From Salinicoccus sediminis (lineage in GTDB: Bacteria; Bacillota; Bacilli; Staphylococcales; Salinicoccaceae): a stretch of DNA of 64,000 nucleotides. This document shows positions 18,363 to 27,074 of the stretch, one piece after another. The stretch covers positions 1-64,000 of the forward strand of contig NZ_LAYZ01000025.1 of NCBI RefSeq assembly GCF_000986795.1, read 5' to 3'. The position numbers and the translations under genes were made by a program. How positions within the stretch are numbered: the stretch's first letter is position 1; every line of letters begins with the position of its first letter. Below the pieces are notes generated by a model that was not told the origin of the DNA, made no database searches, and saw only the letters and a program-made list of their open reading frames with translations.

Positions 18363-19085
18363 ATGCAGAATATCAAAGGCAAGAATGCGGTCATCACAGG
18401 CGGCACACGCGGGATCGGACTTGCAACAGCCCATGCACTGGCAAATGAAGGTGTCAATGTAGCTGTCATCGGCCGCAGTCGGGAAACACTTGATAACGCC
18501 GTGGAGGAGCTGAACAAATACGGTGTACAGGTCATCGGGGCTAACGGTGATGTTTCCAGCCGTGAAGAGGTCGGAAGCATGATCGCCTCAATCAATGAAA
18601 CATTCTCCACCATCGACATCCTGATCAACAACGCCGGCATCATGGGACATACACCTTTCCTTGAATCCAGTGAAGATGAATTCAGAGATATGATGGATGT
18701 CAACGTCTTCGGTCCCTACTACACGATGCAGTCCGTCCTGCCGCAGATGACAGCACAGAAGAAAGGGGACGTCATCAATATCTCCTCCATGTCCGGACTC
18801 AAAGGGACGCCCGGATCCTCACTTTATTCAGCCACAAAATTTGCAGTCATCGGCATGACTGAAGGCATCATGCAGGAGATGCGGAAACATAACATCAGAG
18901 TGTCCTATCTGACCCCTTCGGCAGTGTTGACAGATCTGATCGGTGAGGCAAAACTCGAGGAAGACTCGATGACACATGCAGAGGATATCGCCGATATCAT
19001 AGTGAGCCAGCTGAAACTGAATCACAGGACATTCATCAAAACGAGCCAGATGTGGGCGACTAATCCGATACCGAAAGAAAAATGA
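18363..19085 (+). CDS. SDR-family oxidoreductase (3-oxoacyl-ACP reductase-like)
   Basis: A 240-residue classical short-chain dehydrogenase. TGGTRGIG (residues 12-19) binds NAD(P)H, NNAG lies near residue 89, and the catalytic Ser-Tyr-Lys set appears as NISS and YSATK. It resembles FabG-like enzymes and B. subtilis YvrD/YxbG-type oxidoreductases; the substrate cannot be read. The start is preceded by AGAGGAGCG. The hemerythrin-like gene follows by about 30 bp and is likely cotranscribed. It is divergent from kynU but no functional link is evident. Confidence 0.85.
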   Translation: MQNIKGKNAVITGGTRGIGLATAHALANEGVNVAVIGRSRETLDNAVEELNKYGVQVIGANGDVSSREEVGSMIASINETFSTIDILINNAGIMGHTPFLESSEDEFRDMMDVNVFGPYYTMQSVLPQMTAQKKGDVINISSMSGLKGTPGSSLYSATKFAVIGMTEGIMQEMRKHNIRVSYLTPSAVLTDLIGEAKLEEDSMTHAEDIADIIVSQLKLNHRTFIKTSQMWATNPIPKEK

Positions 19086-19115
19086 CAGCTTTGATATAAG
19101 GAGGCGGTGAATCAG

Positions 19116-19547
19116 ATGGACAACCTGCCGCTCGATGATTATTCCGCACACGGGAATTTGCATGACGAAATACTGGGAGGTGCAGAGGAACAGCTCGAAT
19201 CTATGAAAACCCTGCTTAACAAACTTGAACACAAGGAACTTGCAGATGAGATGGAATCCTTCATTGAATATGTCGAGGAACGCGTTCTCGGCCATTTCGA
19301 TGAAGAGGAAACAAGCAGCGGCCTGTACGACAGGGCCGTCGGGCGAGAACCCGCCCTGCACGATAAAGTGCAGGGGCTGAAGCGGGACCATGAACTCATC
19401 AGAATGATGGTCGGCCGCATGAAAGAGGAACTCTCGAAAGACGAAGTCGACTTCCAGAAGCTCATCGACCACTCCGTCTCCATCATCCTCGTGGATGAAC
19501 TCCACTCGAGGGATGAGGAAAACCTCCTGCTCGGCGGTGGTGAGTAA
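19116..19547 (+). CDS. Hemerythrin/HHE-like helical protein
   Basis: A 143-residue acidic, all-helical protein with His/Glu pairs spaced as in hemerythrin HHE domains: AHGNLHDEI at the N-terminus, GHFDEEE near 60, RDHELIRMM near 95 and DELHSRDEEN near the C-terminus. Such domains bind a di-iron centre and often sense or buffer O2, NO or iron. The match is only moderate because some ligand positions are not clear. ATG 19116 is preferred over GTG 19107, since AAGGAGG lies too close to the GTG. It follows the SDR gene on the same strand; a second hemerythrin-like gene lies at 53168-53668. Confidence 0.68.
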   Translation: MDNLPLDDYSAHGNLHDEILGGAEEQLESMKTLLNKLEHKELADEMESFIEYVEERVLGHFDEEETSSGLYDRAVGREPALHDKVQGLKRDHELIRMMVGRMKEELSKDEVDFQKLIDHSVSIILVDELHSRDEENLLLGGGE

Positions 19548-19567
19548 GTAATATGATGTGTGGAACT

Positions 19568-19729
19568 GTTTGGCGGACACCGCTAATTTCACCATGTCCG
19601 GTAAAACTGTTTGGCGGACGCCGCTGATTTCGCCGTGTCCGGTAAAACCGTTTGGCGGACGCCGCTGATTTCGCCGTGTCCGGTAAAACCATTTGGCGGA
19701 CACCGTCATTTCCACCGTGTCCGCCAAAT
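19568..19729. repeat. Tandem 41-bp palindromic repeats (four copies)
   Basis: Copies start at 19568, 19609, 19650 and 19691. Copies 2 and 3 are identical over 41 bp; copy 1 differs at a few positions; copy 4 diverges and ends in a perfect 13-bp inverted repeat ATTTGGCGGACAC / GTGTCCGCCAAAT. Each unit begins TTTGGCGGAC and contains GTGTCCG, so each is an imperfect hairpin. It lies in the 248-bp gap between the hemerythrin-like gene and glgP and encodes nothing convincing. It looks like a REP- or STAR-like intergenic repeat family, not a CRISPR, since no variable spacers separate the units. Confidence 0.85.
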
Positions 19730-19744
19730 GGATATCCACACCCA

Positions 19745-19791
19745 GACAACAGCCGGTACGGGGTCAGATCACCCCCGTACCGGCTGTTGTC
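19745..19791. terminator. Long hairpin between repeats and glgP
   Basis: Arms of about 18 bp (ACAACAGCCGGTACGGGG and its complement, 19746-19790) flank an 8-nt loop. On the plus side it is followed by CTTCATTATTGTTTTTT; on the minus side there is no T-run. It probably ends transcription from both convergent units, more clearly for the plus strand. Confidence 0.7.
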
Positions 19792-19795
19792 TTCA

Positions 19796-22147
19796 TTATT
19801 GTTTTTTGCTGATATGCCAGATTTCACCGGCATATTCTTCGATTGTCCTGTCTGAGGAGAATTTGCCTGCGTTCGCCATGTTCATATAGCCTTTTTTGTA
19901 GAATGCTTTTTTGTCCTTATAGTCATGGGCAATCCTGTCCTGCGCTTCTCTGTAGGAGGCAAAGTCCTCCAGTACAAAGTACTCGTCCCGGCCGACAACG
20001 CTGTCATACAGATCACGGAGCATCCCTGTGCCGTTATCCTGATAGGTGCCGTCAACGAGTGATTCCACGACTGCTCCGAGCCCCTCTGTTTCCCGCATCG
20101 GTATTTTCGGGTCATAATCCGCCCGCTTTGCTGCGACCGCCTCGACTTCCATGCCGAAGATGTAATTGTTCTCTTTCCCCGCCTCTTCGACGATTTCGAC
20201 ATTTGCGCCATCCATCGTACCGACGGTCACTGCACCGTTCAGCATGAATTTCATATTGCCGGTGCCGGATGCTTCTTTGCCGGCGGTTGAAATCTGTTCT
20301 GATACATCGGCCGCCGGGAAGAGTTTTTCGGCATATGATACACCGTAGTTTTCAACAAACACCACTTTGATGATGTCTTTCGTATCGACATCCGTATTTA
20401 CCCGGCCGGCGAGCTCATTGATGAATTTGATGATCGCTTTCGCCATGTAGTATCCCGGCGCCGCCTTTGCCCCAAAGATGAATGTGCGCTTTGTCCACTC
20501 CGCCCCGGGATCTTCTTTTATACGGTTGAACAGGTCGGCGATGTAGAATGCCATCATCAGCTGCCGCTTGTACTCATGCAGCCTTTTGATCTGTATGTCG
20601 AAAATCGATTCCGAATCGATATCCACCTCTTCATGGAACTGGATATACTCTGCGAGCTCCTGCTTCTTCTCTTTTTTGATTCCGATGAACCGCTCAAGGA
20701 CCTCGTCATCCTCATGCCTGTCCTCAAGATTTTTGAGCAGGTTCAGATCGGTGATCCACTCATCACCCCCGAGCAGGTCTGTAATCATGCCGCTGAGCCC
20801 GGGGTTGGCCTGGAGGAGCCATCTCCGCTGGGTGATGCCGTTGGTCTTATTGACGATACGTCCCGGGAACAGCTCATCCCACTCACGGATCACTTCCGAT
20901 TTCAGCAGATTGGTATGGATTGCAGCCACACCGTTCACCGCACGTGATACATAGATTGACATGAATGCCATATGCACGGATTCATTCTGGAGGATGAGGA
21001 ACTTATCCCACAGGGATTTGTCCACCTTCCATTCCTCAAGTTCCCCGATGAGCCTTTCGTTGATTTTTTTGATATACGGCATCAGGTTCGGAAGCACGGA
21101 TATGAAAAGTTCTTCACTCCATACTTCCAGTGCCTCAGCCATGAGTGTATGGTTTGTATACGCCATCGTCTTCTGCACAATATCAAATGCCTTCTCAAAT
21201 TCCACACCTTCCATTTCCAATAAACGGATGAGTTCCGGAATCGCAAGCGCCGGATGGGTATCATTCAGCTGGATGGAGTGCAGTTTGGAAAAGTCGTCAA
21301 AGCCCTTATGCCCCTCTTTCCTGAATTTCCGGATCAGATCCTGAAGGGAGGCGGATGTGAAGAAGTACTGCTGTTTGAGTCTGAGACGCTTCCCTTCATC
21401 TGTGGAATCATTCGGGTACAGTATCCGTGAAATCGTCTCCGCTTCATTCTGGGCCTTCACGGAATCAATGTAATTCCCTTCATCAAAAGTTTTGAAATTG
21501 AATTTCTTTATCGCTTCGGCGCTCCAGAGCCTGAGCGTATTGATCGTCTGCCCGCCGTATCCGACTATCGGCATGTCATATGGAACAGCCTCCACCTTGT
21601 CTTCTTCGCTGAATTCGACAATGACCGTATCATTGCTGTCCTTGACGAGCCAGGGGTTTTCGTATTCCAGCCATGGGTCACCCTCTTCAACCTGGAAGCC
21701 ATTGACGAAATTCTGTTTGAAAATGCCGTACTGGTACAGTATTCCGTATCCAGACAGCGGATAGTCGAGCGTTGCTCCGGAATCGAGGAAACAGGCAGCC
21801 AGACGGCCCAGTCCGCCATTCCCCAGACCGGCATCATCTTCGGCATCCTCCAGGGCATTGTAGTCGACACCCATTTCACTGAGTGTTTCCTTCACTTCTT
21901 TTTCTATTTCCAGATTGGCCAGGTTGTTACTTAACGCCCGCCCCATCAAAAATTCAGCCGAGAAATAGTACGCCTGTTTCTGATCCCTGAACTTCTTTTT
22001 GGACTGTATCCATTCAGGTACAAGGTACTCCATCACTGCATTTCCCACTGCGACGAACTGTTCTTTTTCATGCAGATCATAAAATGACCGGCCATAGCTT
22101 TTATAAGCCTGGGCTTCAATTCTTGCCTTCAAGTCAATTGATTTCAT
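19796..22147 (-). CDS. glgP: Glycogen/maltodextrin phosphorylase
   Basis: A 783-residue GT35 phosphorylase that releases glucose-1-phosphate from alpha-1,4-glucans. The N-terminal half has YYFSAEFLMGR and GLGNGGLGRLAACFLDS; the PLP-lysine signature EASGTGNMKFMLNGAVTVGT lies near residue 635. Length is normal for the bacterial enzyme. Its ATG overlaps the malQ stop (ATGA) with GGGAGG inside the malQ end, so translation is coupled. Pairing with malQ and the absence of glgBCAD in the window favour maltodextrin breakdown over stored glycogen, though this cannot be settled here. Confidence 0.95.
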   Translation of the reverse strand: MKSIDLKARIEAQAYKSYGRSFYDLHEKEQFVAVGNAVMEYLVPEWIQSKKKFRDQKQAYYFSAEFLMGRALSNNLANLEIEKEVKETLSEMGVDYNALEDAEDDAGLGNGGLGRLAACFLDSGATLDYPLSGYGILYQYGIFKQNFVNGFQVEEGDPWLEYENPWLVKDSNDTVIVEFSEEDKVEAVPYDMPIVGYGGQTINTLRLWSAEAIKKFNFKTFDEGNYIDSVKAQNEAETISRILYPNDSTDEGKRLRLKQQYFFTSASLQDLIRKFRKEGHKGFDDFSKLHSIQLNDTHPALAIPELIRLLEMEGVEFEKAFDIVQKTMAYTNHTLMAEALEVWSEELFISVLPNLMPYIKKINERLIGELEEWKVDKSLWDKFLILQNESVHMAFMSIYVSRAVNGVAAIHTNLLKSEVIREWDELFPGRIVNKTNGITQRRWLLQANPGLSGMITDLLGGDEWITDLNLLKNLEDRHEDDEVLERFIGIKKEKKQELAEYIQFHEEVDIDSESIFDIQIKRLHEYKRQLMMAFYIADLFNRIKEDPGAEWTKRTFIFGAKAAPGYYMAKAIIKFINELAGRVNTDVDTKDIIKVVFVENYGVSYAEKLFPAADVSEQISTAGKEASGTGNMKFMLNGAVTVGTMDGANVEIVEEAGKENNYIFGMEVEAVAAKRADYDPKIPMRETEGLGAVVESLVDGTYQDNGTGMLRDLYDSVVGRDEYFVLEDFASYREAQDRIAHDYKDKKAFYKKGYMNMANAGKFSSDRTIEEYAGEIWHISKKQ

Positions 22148-23628
22148 AATGACCTCCCGTAAAGTCTGTTCAACCGTTTCATTTTTTTAAGTGTGCGCTT
22201 TTTCAGAGCATCTTCGGGCATCCGCCACTCCCAGTTACCGCCGATGGTGGATGGTGTATTGAACCGCGCCTTCTCTCCCAGCCCGAGAATATCCTGCATG
22301 GGAATGACGGCAAGGTACGAATGTGAGGCAAATACACCCCTGATGCATCCTTCAGTCAGCCCCTCCTCTTCTGTCAGGTTCAGGTATGCCTCCGCTTTTT
22401 TGTATGTCTCCCTGTCAGAGGAGTCGAGCCACCCCCGCATCGTCTGTGTATCATGATTCCCGGTATAGGCGATGGTATGCCGTCCGTAATTGTGAGGCAG
22501 ATATTCCGAATCCTCCCCGGGGTCGAATCCGAACTGCATTATCTTCATACCCGGGTATCCCGTCTCCTCAATCAGCTTATACACTTTCTCCGTCAGGAAT
22601 CCGAGGTCTTCAGCCACGATGTCCCGCTCTCCGAGTGCTTCCTTCACAGCGCTGAACAGGTCCATGCCCGGACCTTTTACCCAGTTGCCGTTTTCGGCCG
22701 TCGGATCCCCGGCGGGAATCTCCCAGTACGACTCAAATCCCCTGAAATGGTCGATCCTGACCGTATCATACAGTTTGAAGCTTTCCTCTATCCTCCTGAT
22801 CCACCAGCGGTAGCCGTCACGCGCCATCGCATCCCAGTCGTATATCGGGTTCCCCCATAACTGTCCTGTGTCACTCATCATATCCGGCGGCACACCTGCG
22901 ACGACCGTCGGCTTCAGATCCCAGTCCAGCTTGTACAGCTCCGGCTGCGACCAAATGTCCGCCCCATCTTCCGCGACATAGATCGGGATATCCCCCATGA
23001 TCCGTATGCCACGCTCATTTGCATACTCCTTGAGCTTCCCCCATTGTCCGAAAAACAGGTACTGGGTGAATACCCAGAAGAAATATTCATGCTTATGCTC
23101 CGCAAAAAACGCATCAAGGGCAGCCTTCTCCCTCAGTCTGTACTTGTCGGGCCACTCCATCCAGGAATCACCGCCGTGCGCCTTTTTTATCGACATGTAC
23201 AATGCAAAATCATGGAGCCACTCACTGTGGCGGTCTAGAAAAACCTCCAATTCATCGCCGAGCTCTTTTGCCGCACGGCGGTATGCTGCTTCAAGCAGCG
23301 GCATCTTATGCATATAAAGTTTTGAAAAATCCACTTTTCCGGGGTCATCGCCCAGATCCGCCCCTGCCGCCTCCTCTTCTGACAGCCACCCCTTCTCGAT
23401 CAGTTCATCCAGGTCGATGAAATACGGGTTGCCGGCGAATGCGGAAAAACTCTGATACGGTGAATCGCCGAAACCGGTGACGCCGAGCGGCAGTATCTGC
23501 CAGTACTTCGTATTGGAGCGCGCAAGCAGCCTGACAAACTTATAGGCCTTTTTGCCGAAGTCCCCGATGCCATATTTCCCGGGCAATGAAGAAACATGCA
23601 GAAGCACTCCGCTGGACCGCTTTTTCAT
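22144..23628 (-). CDS. malQ: 4-alpha-glucanotransferase (amylomaltase)
   Basis: A 494-residue GH77 enzyme that disproportionates maltodextrins, making chains long enough for the phosphorylase. The N-terminal SGVLLHVSSLPGKYGIGDFG, the VRIDHFRGF nucleophile region, IVAEDLG with the acid/base Glu and the GNHDTQT segment are all in place. ATG 23628 is preferred: GGGGAGG stands 6 bp before it, whereas the ATG two codons earlier touches that site. It is the first gene of malQ-glgP, transcribed from a promoter with a LacI-family operator. Confidence 0.95.
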   Translation of the reverse strand: MKKRSSGVLLHVSSLPGKYGIGDFGKKAYKFVRLLARSNTKYWQILPLGVTGFGDSPYQSFSAFAGNPYFIDLDELIEKGWLSEEEAAGADLGDDPGKVDFSKLYMHKMPLLEAAYRRAAKELGDELEVFLDRHSEWLHDFALYMSIKKAHGGDSWMEWPDKYRLREKAALDAFFAEHKHEYFFWVFTQYLFFGQWGKLKEYANERGIRIMGDIPIYVAEDGADIWSQPELYKLDWDLKPTVVAGVPPDMMSDTGQLWGNPIYDWDAMARDGYRWWIRRIEESFKLYDTVRIDHFRGFESYWEIPAGDPTAENGNWVKGPGMDLFSAVKEALGERDIVAEDLGFLTEKVYKLIEETGYPGMKIMQFGFDPGEDSEYLPHNYGRHTIAYTGNHDTQTMRGWLDSSDRETYKKAEAYLNLTEEEGLTEGCIRGVFASHSYLAVIPMQDILGLGEKARFNTPSTIGGNWEWRMPEDALKKRTLKKMKRLNRLYGRSL

Positions 23629-23646
23629 AGACATCCTCCCCTCTGG

Positions 23647-23679
23647 TGCAAACGTTTGCACTAATCCTCTTTCATTATA
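23647..23679 (-). promoter_or_regulatory. malQ promoter with LacI-family (MalR/CcpA) operator
   Basis: A perfect 14-bp palindrome TGCAAACGTTTGCA (23647-23660) lies about 7 bp downstream of the -10, covering roughly +7 to +20. The promoter is an extended -10, TGGTATAAT (TATAAT at 23679-23674), without a good -35. The palindrome fits MalR-type operators and also the cre consensus, so maltose-specific repression, catabolite repression or both are possible. No regulator gene lies nearby. Confidence 0.8.
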
Positions 23680-23754
23680 CCATATTCCCTCACCATATCA
23701 GAATGATATGATAGGTTCGTGAGTATTTTCAGTATCAGGAAAGAGGTTTGACCC

Positions 23755-24447
23755 ATGAAAAATTACAAGTATCTGCTGTTTGACCTTGATGACACCATCC
23801 TTGACTTCGGGGCTGCTGAAAACAGAGCGCTCGAATTTGTCCTTGAGAGCCAGAGGGTTGACAATTCCCCCGGGCTTTACGACCGGTATAAGGCAATCAA
23901 CCAGGCGCACTGGGAAATGCTTGAAAGGAATGAGCTGACAAAAGATCGTGCACTGGCCAAGAGACATGAAGTCTTCTTCGGTGAACTCGGCCGCAGTGTG
24001 GATGGAGCGTTTATCAATGAAATGTATATGACACAGATCGCAGAGCACGGCCACCGGATGTTTGACGGCGCCCTCGATGTCCTCCGCATCCTGTCTGAAG
24101 CCTTTCCTTTGTATATCATTACAAACGGCGTGAAGGCGACTCAGGAAAAGAGGCTCGCGAATGCCGGGATAAACCCCTATTTTCAGGATGTATTCATCAG
24201 TGAAGACACAGGTTTCCAGAAACCCATGAAGGAATTCTTTGAACATGTGGCCGCCTGCATCGACGGATTCACGCCCGGTGATGCACTCATCATAGGAGAT
24301 TCGCTGACTTCAGACATACTCGGCGGCATCAACAGCGGAATCGATACGTGCTGGTACAACCCCGATGCCAAAGAGAACCCTTTTGGATTCAAAGCGGATT
24401 TTGAAATCAGACAGCTGAATGAACTGTTCCGTATTCTAGGCCGGTAG
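23755..24447 (+). CDS. YjjG-type HAD pyrimidine nucleotidase
   Basis: A 230-residue HAD phosphatase with motif I DLDDTILDF at residues 10-18, motif II TNG near 122, a motif III Lys in the FQKP segment and motif IV GDSLTSD near 181. This set, with the all-helical cap, matches the YjjG/YfnB group, which dephosphorylates noncanonical pyrimidine nucleoside monophosphates. The start follows AGAGG. It is a single gene; its stop codon lies inside the stem of its terminator. Confidence 0.85.
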   Translation: MKNYKYLLFDLDDTILDFGAAENRALEFVLESQRVDNSPGLYDRYKAINQAHWEMLERNELTKDRALAKRHEVFFGELGRSVDGAFINEMYMTQIAEHGHRMFDGALDVLRILSEAFPLYIITNGVKATQEKRLANAGINPYFQDVFISEDTGFQKPMKEFFEHVAACIDGFTPGDALIIGDSLTSDILGGINSGIDTCWYNPDAKENPFGFKADFEIRQLNELFRILGR

Positions 24448-24462
24448 CACCGGCCTTTTTTT
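24439..24462 (+). terminator. Terminator of the HAD nucleotidase gene
   Basis: GGCCGGT and ACCGGCC pair across a 3-nt loop and are followed by seven T. The stop codon TAG falls within the hairpin. Confidence 0.9.
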
Positions 24463-24469
24463 GTTCGGG

Positions 24470-24503
24470 TTGACTAAATTTTAAATTTAGGGTAACCTAA
24501 ATA
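24470..24503 (+). promoter_or_regulatory. mntA promoter with MntR/SirR-type operators
   Basis: A -35 TTGACT is followed by two overlapping inverted repeats: CTAAATTT-T-AAATTTAG, and ATTTAGG-GTAA-CCTAAAT. The second closely resembles DtxR-family MntR/SirR boxes (TTAGG...CCTAA). It covers the expected -10 region (TAACCT at 17-bp spacing), so repressor binding would block RNA polymerase. The repressor is encoded at the end of this gene cluster. Confidence 0.75.
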
Positions 24504-24530
24504 ACAACTTGCAACACCGGAGGACAGATT

Positions 24531-25457
24531 ATGAAAAGGACTGTACTACTCTCCGTCATGATACTCTTCATGCTCACAGCCGGCGGGTGCTCGGGAAACG
24601 GCGGAGATCAACCCGCCGCCGGCGACCAAAGGCCGGATGTCGCAGTTACGACGACATTCCTTCTGGACATGGTGGAAGTTCTGGATGAAGGCGCCGATGC
24701 CTTCGATACCGAACTGATCATACCCGCAGGCGTCGATCCGCATACCTATCAGCCGAAGGCGAGCAATCTGACGACGATTGTGGAGTCGGATATTCTATTC
24801 TATCAGGGACTCAATTTCGAAGGTCGCATGGCGGATGTGCTGACAGACGGCATCCCGGTGGCCGAAGATTTTGACAGAGCCTCTCTTGAAACCGAGGAGG
24901 AAGGGGAGACGGACCCCCATTTCTGGTTCAATATCGAACTTTACAAACAGGCGATGACAATTGTCAAAACGGAACTTTCCGAAGCGGAACCCGACCATGA
25001 AAAGACATTCCAGGCCAATATGGAGGCATACTTCAGAGATCTCGACGAGCTGGATTCCTATGTCCGGGAGCGCCTCTCTGAAGTTCCCGCCGAATCGAGG
25101 ATCCTGATCACACCGCACGATGCATTCGGCTATCTCAGCGCTTCATATGACCTGGATGTGCATGCGCCCCAGGGCTTCTCCACTGAATCGGAAGTATCCA
25201 ACAACACGATCAGCATGACTGCGGACATCATCATGGAGCGTGATGTCAAATCTGTATTCGTGGAAACGACGACCAACCCCGATCAGATGCGGCGGCTTGA
25301 GGAGATCGTATCGTCCCGGGGCGGTACGGTGAATGTCGTCGGCAGTGCCGACGAGGCACTCTACTCCGACTCTCTTGGAGAAGCGGGAGAGCCCGGGGAC
25401 ACTTATATCGGCATGTACCGGCACAATATCGATACGATTGTAGAAAATCTGAAATGA
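24531..25457 (+). CDS. mntA: Metal ABC transporter substrate-binding lipoprotein
   Basis: A 308-residue cluster A-I binding protein. The signal peptide ends in the lipobox LTAGGC (Cys near residue 20), so it is anchored to the outer membrane face. Likely metal ligands are His in GVDPHTYQP, His in DPHFWF, His in TPHDAFGY and Asp in YSDSLG, the His-His-His-Asp set of TroA/ZnuA; PsaA/MntC proteins usually have Glu at the third position. The MntR-type box and MntR-like regulator point to manganese, but Zn or Fe cannot be excluded. Many acidic residues fit a salt-adapted surface protein. It leads the operon. Confidence 0.88.
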   Translation: MKRTVLLSVMILFMLTAGGCSGNGGDQPAAGDQRPDVAVTTTFLLDMVEVLDEGADAFDTELIIPAGVDPHTYQPKASNLTTIVESDILFYQGLNFEGRMADVLTDGIPVAEDFDRASLETEEEGETDPHFWFNIELYKQAMTIVKTELSEAEPDHEKTFQANMEAYFRDLDELDSYVRERLSEVPAESRILITPHDAFGYLSASYDLDVHAPQGFSTESEVSNNTISMTADIIMERDVKSVFVETTTNPDQMRRLEEIVSSRGGTVNVVGSADEALYSDSLGEAGEPGDTYIGMYRHNIDTIVENLK

Positions 25458-25470
25458 GGAGGGCCTGAAA

Positions 25471-26196
25471 ATGGATGACACTATCATTACAATCAAAGAC
25501 CTTAATGTCGCATATCAGGATAAACCCGCCCTGTGGCATATCAATCTGGACATCAGAAAGAACGGCCGCACCGCCATCGTCGGACCCAACGGTGCCGGCA
25601 AGTCAACGATGATCAAGACGATGATGAAGCTGATCCGACCCGTATCCGGACGTATTGAGATCGACGGGCGCACCGATAAGGGTGTCTTGAAGAACATTGC
25701 CTATGTACCCCAGAAGGGGGAGGTGAACTGGGACTTCCCGGCAACGGTGCTGGATGTCGTCCTGATGGGACGGTATGTCCATAAAGGCTGGATCAAACGC
25801 CCCCAGAAAAAGGACAGGGAGATTGCACTCGAAGCATTGAAAACCATGAAAATGGAGGCGTTTTGCGACCGGCAGATTTCCGAGTTGTCGGGCGGCCAGC
25901 GCCAGAGGGCATTCCTTGCCCGCGCGATTGCCCAGGATGCGGATATATATGTAATGGATGAGCCGCTTCAGGGCATTGACATCACCACTGAAAACCTGAT
26001 CATGGATGTCATCAGGAAACTGCAGACAGAAGGCAAGACATTCATCGTCGTCCACCACCAGCTGAACACCGTCAAAGAGTACTTCGATCATGTTGTAATC
26101 ATGAACAAAACGATCATTGCCGATGGTCCGACGGACGCAGTCTTCACCGGGGAGAACATAGAAAAAGCCTACCGTGAGAAAGGTGTCAGCGTATGA
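25471..26196 (+). CDS. mntB: Metal ABC transporter ATP-binding protein
   Basis: A 241-residue ABC ATPase energising metal import. Walker A GPNGAGKST at about residue 39, Q-loop VPQKGEV, signature LSGGQRQR near 139, Walker B YVMDEP and the switch His in VVHHQ are all present. The VNWDFPATVLDVVLMGR stretch is typical of the manganese/zinc (MntB/TroB/SitB) group. GAGGAGG precedes the ATG, 13 bp after mntA, and its end overlaps mntC by an ATGA. Confidence 0.93.
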   Translation: MDDTIITIKDLNVAYQDKPALWHINLDIRKNGRTAIVGPNGAGKSTMIKTMMKLIRPVSGRIEIDGRTDKGVLKNIAYVPQKGEVNWDFPATVLDVVLMGRYVHKGWIKRPQKKDREIALEALKTMKMEAFCDRQISELSGGQRQRAFLARAIAQDADIYVMDEPLQGIDITTENLIMDVIRKLQTEGKTFIVVHHQLNTVKEYFDHVVIMNKTIIADGPTDAVFTGENIEKAYREKGVSV

Positions 26197-27074
26197 TGGA
26201 AGTGCTGACCAGCTTCACGTTCATCATTGTCGCAGCAGGCACGATGATCCTTGCATTCGCCGGCGGCATGGTGGGGACGATCAGCGTGATGAAAGGCCAG
26301 AGTCTGATCGGGGATGCCGTCGGACATGCCACGTTCCCCGGCATAGTAGTCGCATTCATGCTTATCGGCGTGAAGGAAACGTATACGCTGGCACTTGGCG
26401 CAGTCCTGTTCGGAGTCATCGCTTTCCTCACCATCCAGATGATAACGAACCATTCGAAAGTCACACTGGATGGCGCGCTCGCGCTGGTCCTCTCCTCATT
26501 TTTCGGACTTGGCATGGCACTTATGAGCTTTGTACAGGGAAATCCGGATTTTGAAGGCACTCAGGGACTCAACGACTATATATTCGGACAGGCTGCCTAT
26601 ATGCTGAGAAGCGACGTCTACCTGATTACTGCCGCTTCCGTCATCAGTCTGTTCATACTTGCAGCATTCTATACACAGATCAGAATCTATATATTCGATC
26701 CCGTCTTCAGCAGGACGGCGGGCATCAACAACACCCTGATGAATTTCATCATTCTCGTCATCACCATACTGCTGATTTCAGTCGGGCTCAAGGCGGTCGG
26801 GGCGATACTTATCGTCAACCTTCTGATCGCTCCGGCCGTCATCGGACAGTTATGGTCCAGCCGTTTTTCCATCGTGCTGCTGATCGCCGGGGTTTCAGGT
26901 GCATTTGCCGCCTTTACCGGTACATATATCAGTACCGCAGGGGAAAACATAGCGACGGGGCCTGCCATCATCCTGACGCTCTCTTTATTGATGGCGCTCT
27001 CTTTATTCTGCGCGCCGAAGGGCATCATCAGGAGAAGCATATATAAAAGAAGAATGGGGGGTGGTGCATCATGA
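26193..27074 (+). CDS. mntC: Metal ABC transporter permease 1
   Basis: A 293-residue ABC-3 family permease with about eight to nine membrane segments, including the typical SVMKGQSLIGDAVGHATFPGI loop near residues 29-50 that contacts the ATPase. It pairs with the longer permease downstream to form the membrane channel of a TroABCD/MntABCD importer. Start and stop overlap its neighbours (ATGA), so the operon is translationally coupled. Confidence 0.92.
   Translation: MMEVLTSFTFIIVAAGTMILAFAGGMVGTISVMKGQSLIGDAVGHATFPGIVVAFMLIGVKETYTLALGAVLFGVIAFLTIQMITNHSKVTLDGALALVLSSFFGLGMALMSFVQGNPDFEGTQGLNDYIFGQAAYMLRSDVYLITAASVISLFILAAFYTQIRIYIFDPVFSRTAGINNTLMNFIILVITILLISVGLKAVGAILIVNLLIAPAVIGQLWSSRFSIVLLIAGVSGAFAAFTGTYISTAGENIATGPAIILTLSLLMALSLFCAPKGIIRRSIYKRRMGGGAS

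Noticed and set aside
19568-19729. CRISPR array
   Set aside because: Units are directly adjacent at constant 41-bp spacing with no unique spacers, and no cas gene is present.
18828-19739. Minus-strand frame over the SDR and hemerythrin-like genes and the repeats
   Set aside because: It starts inside the repeat array and its N-terminus is just translated 41-bp repeats.
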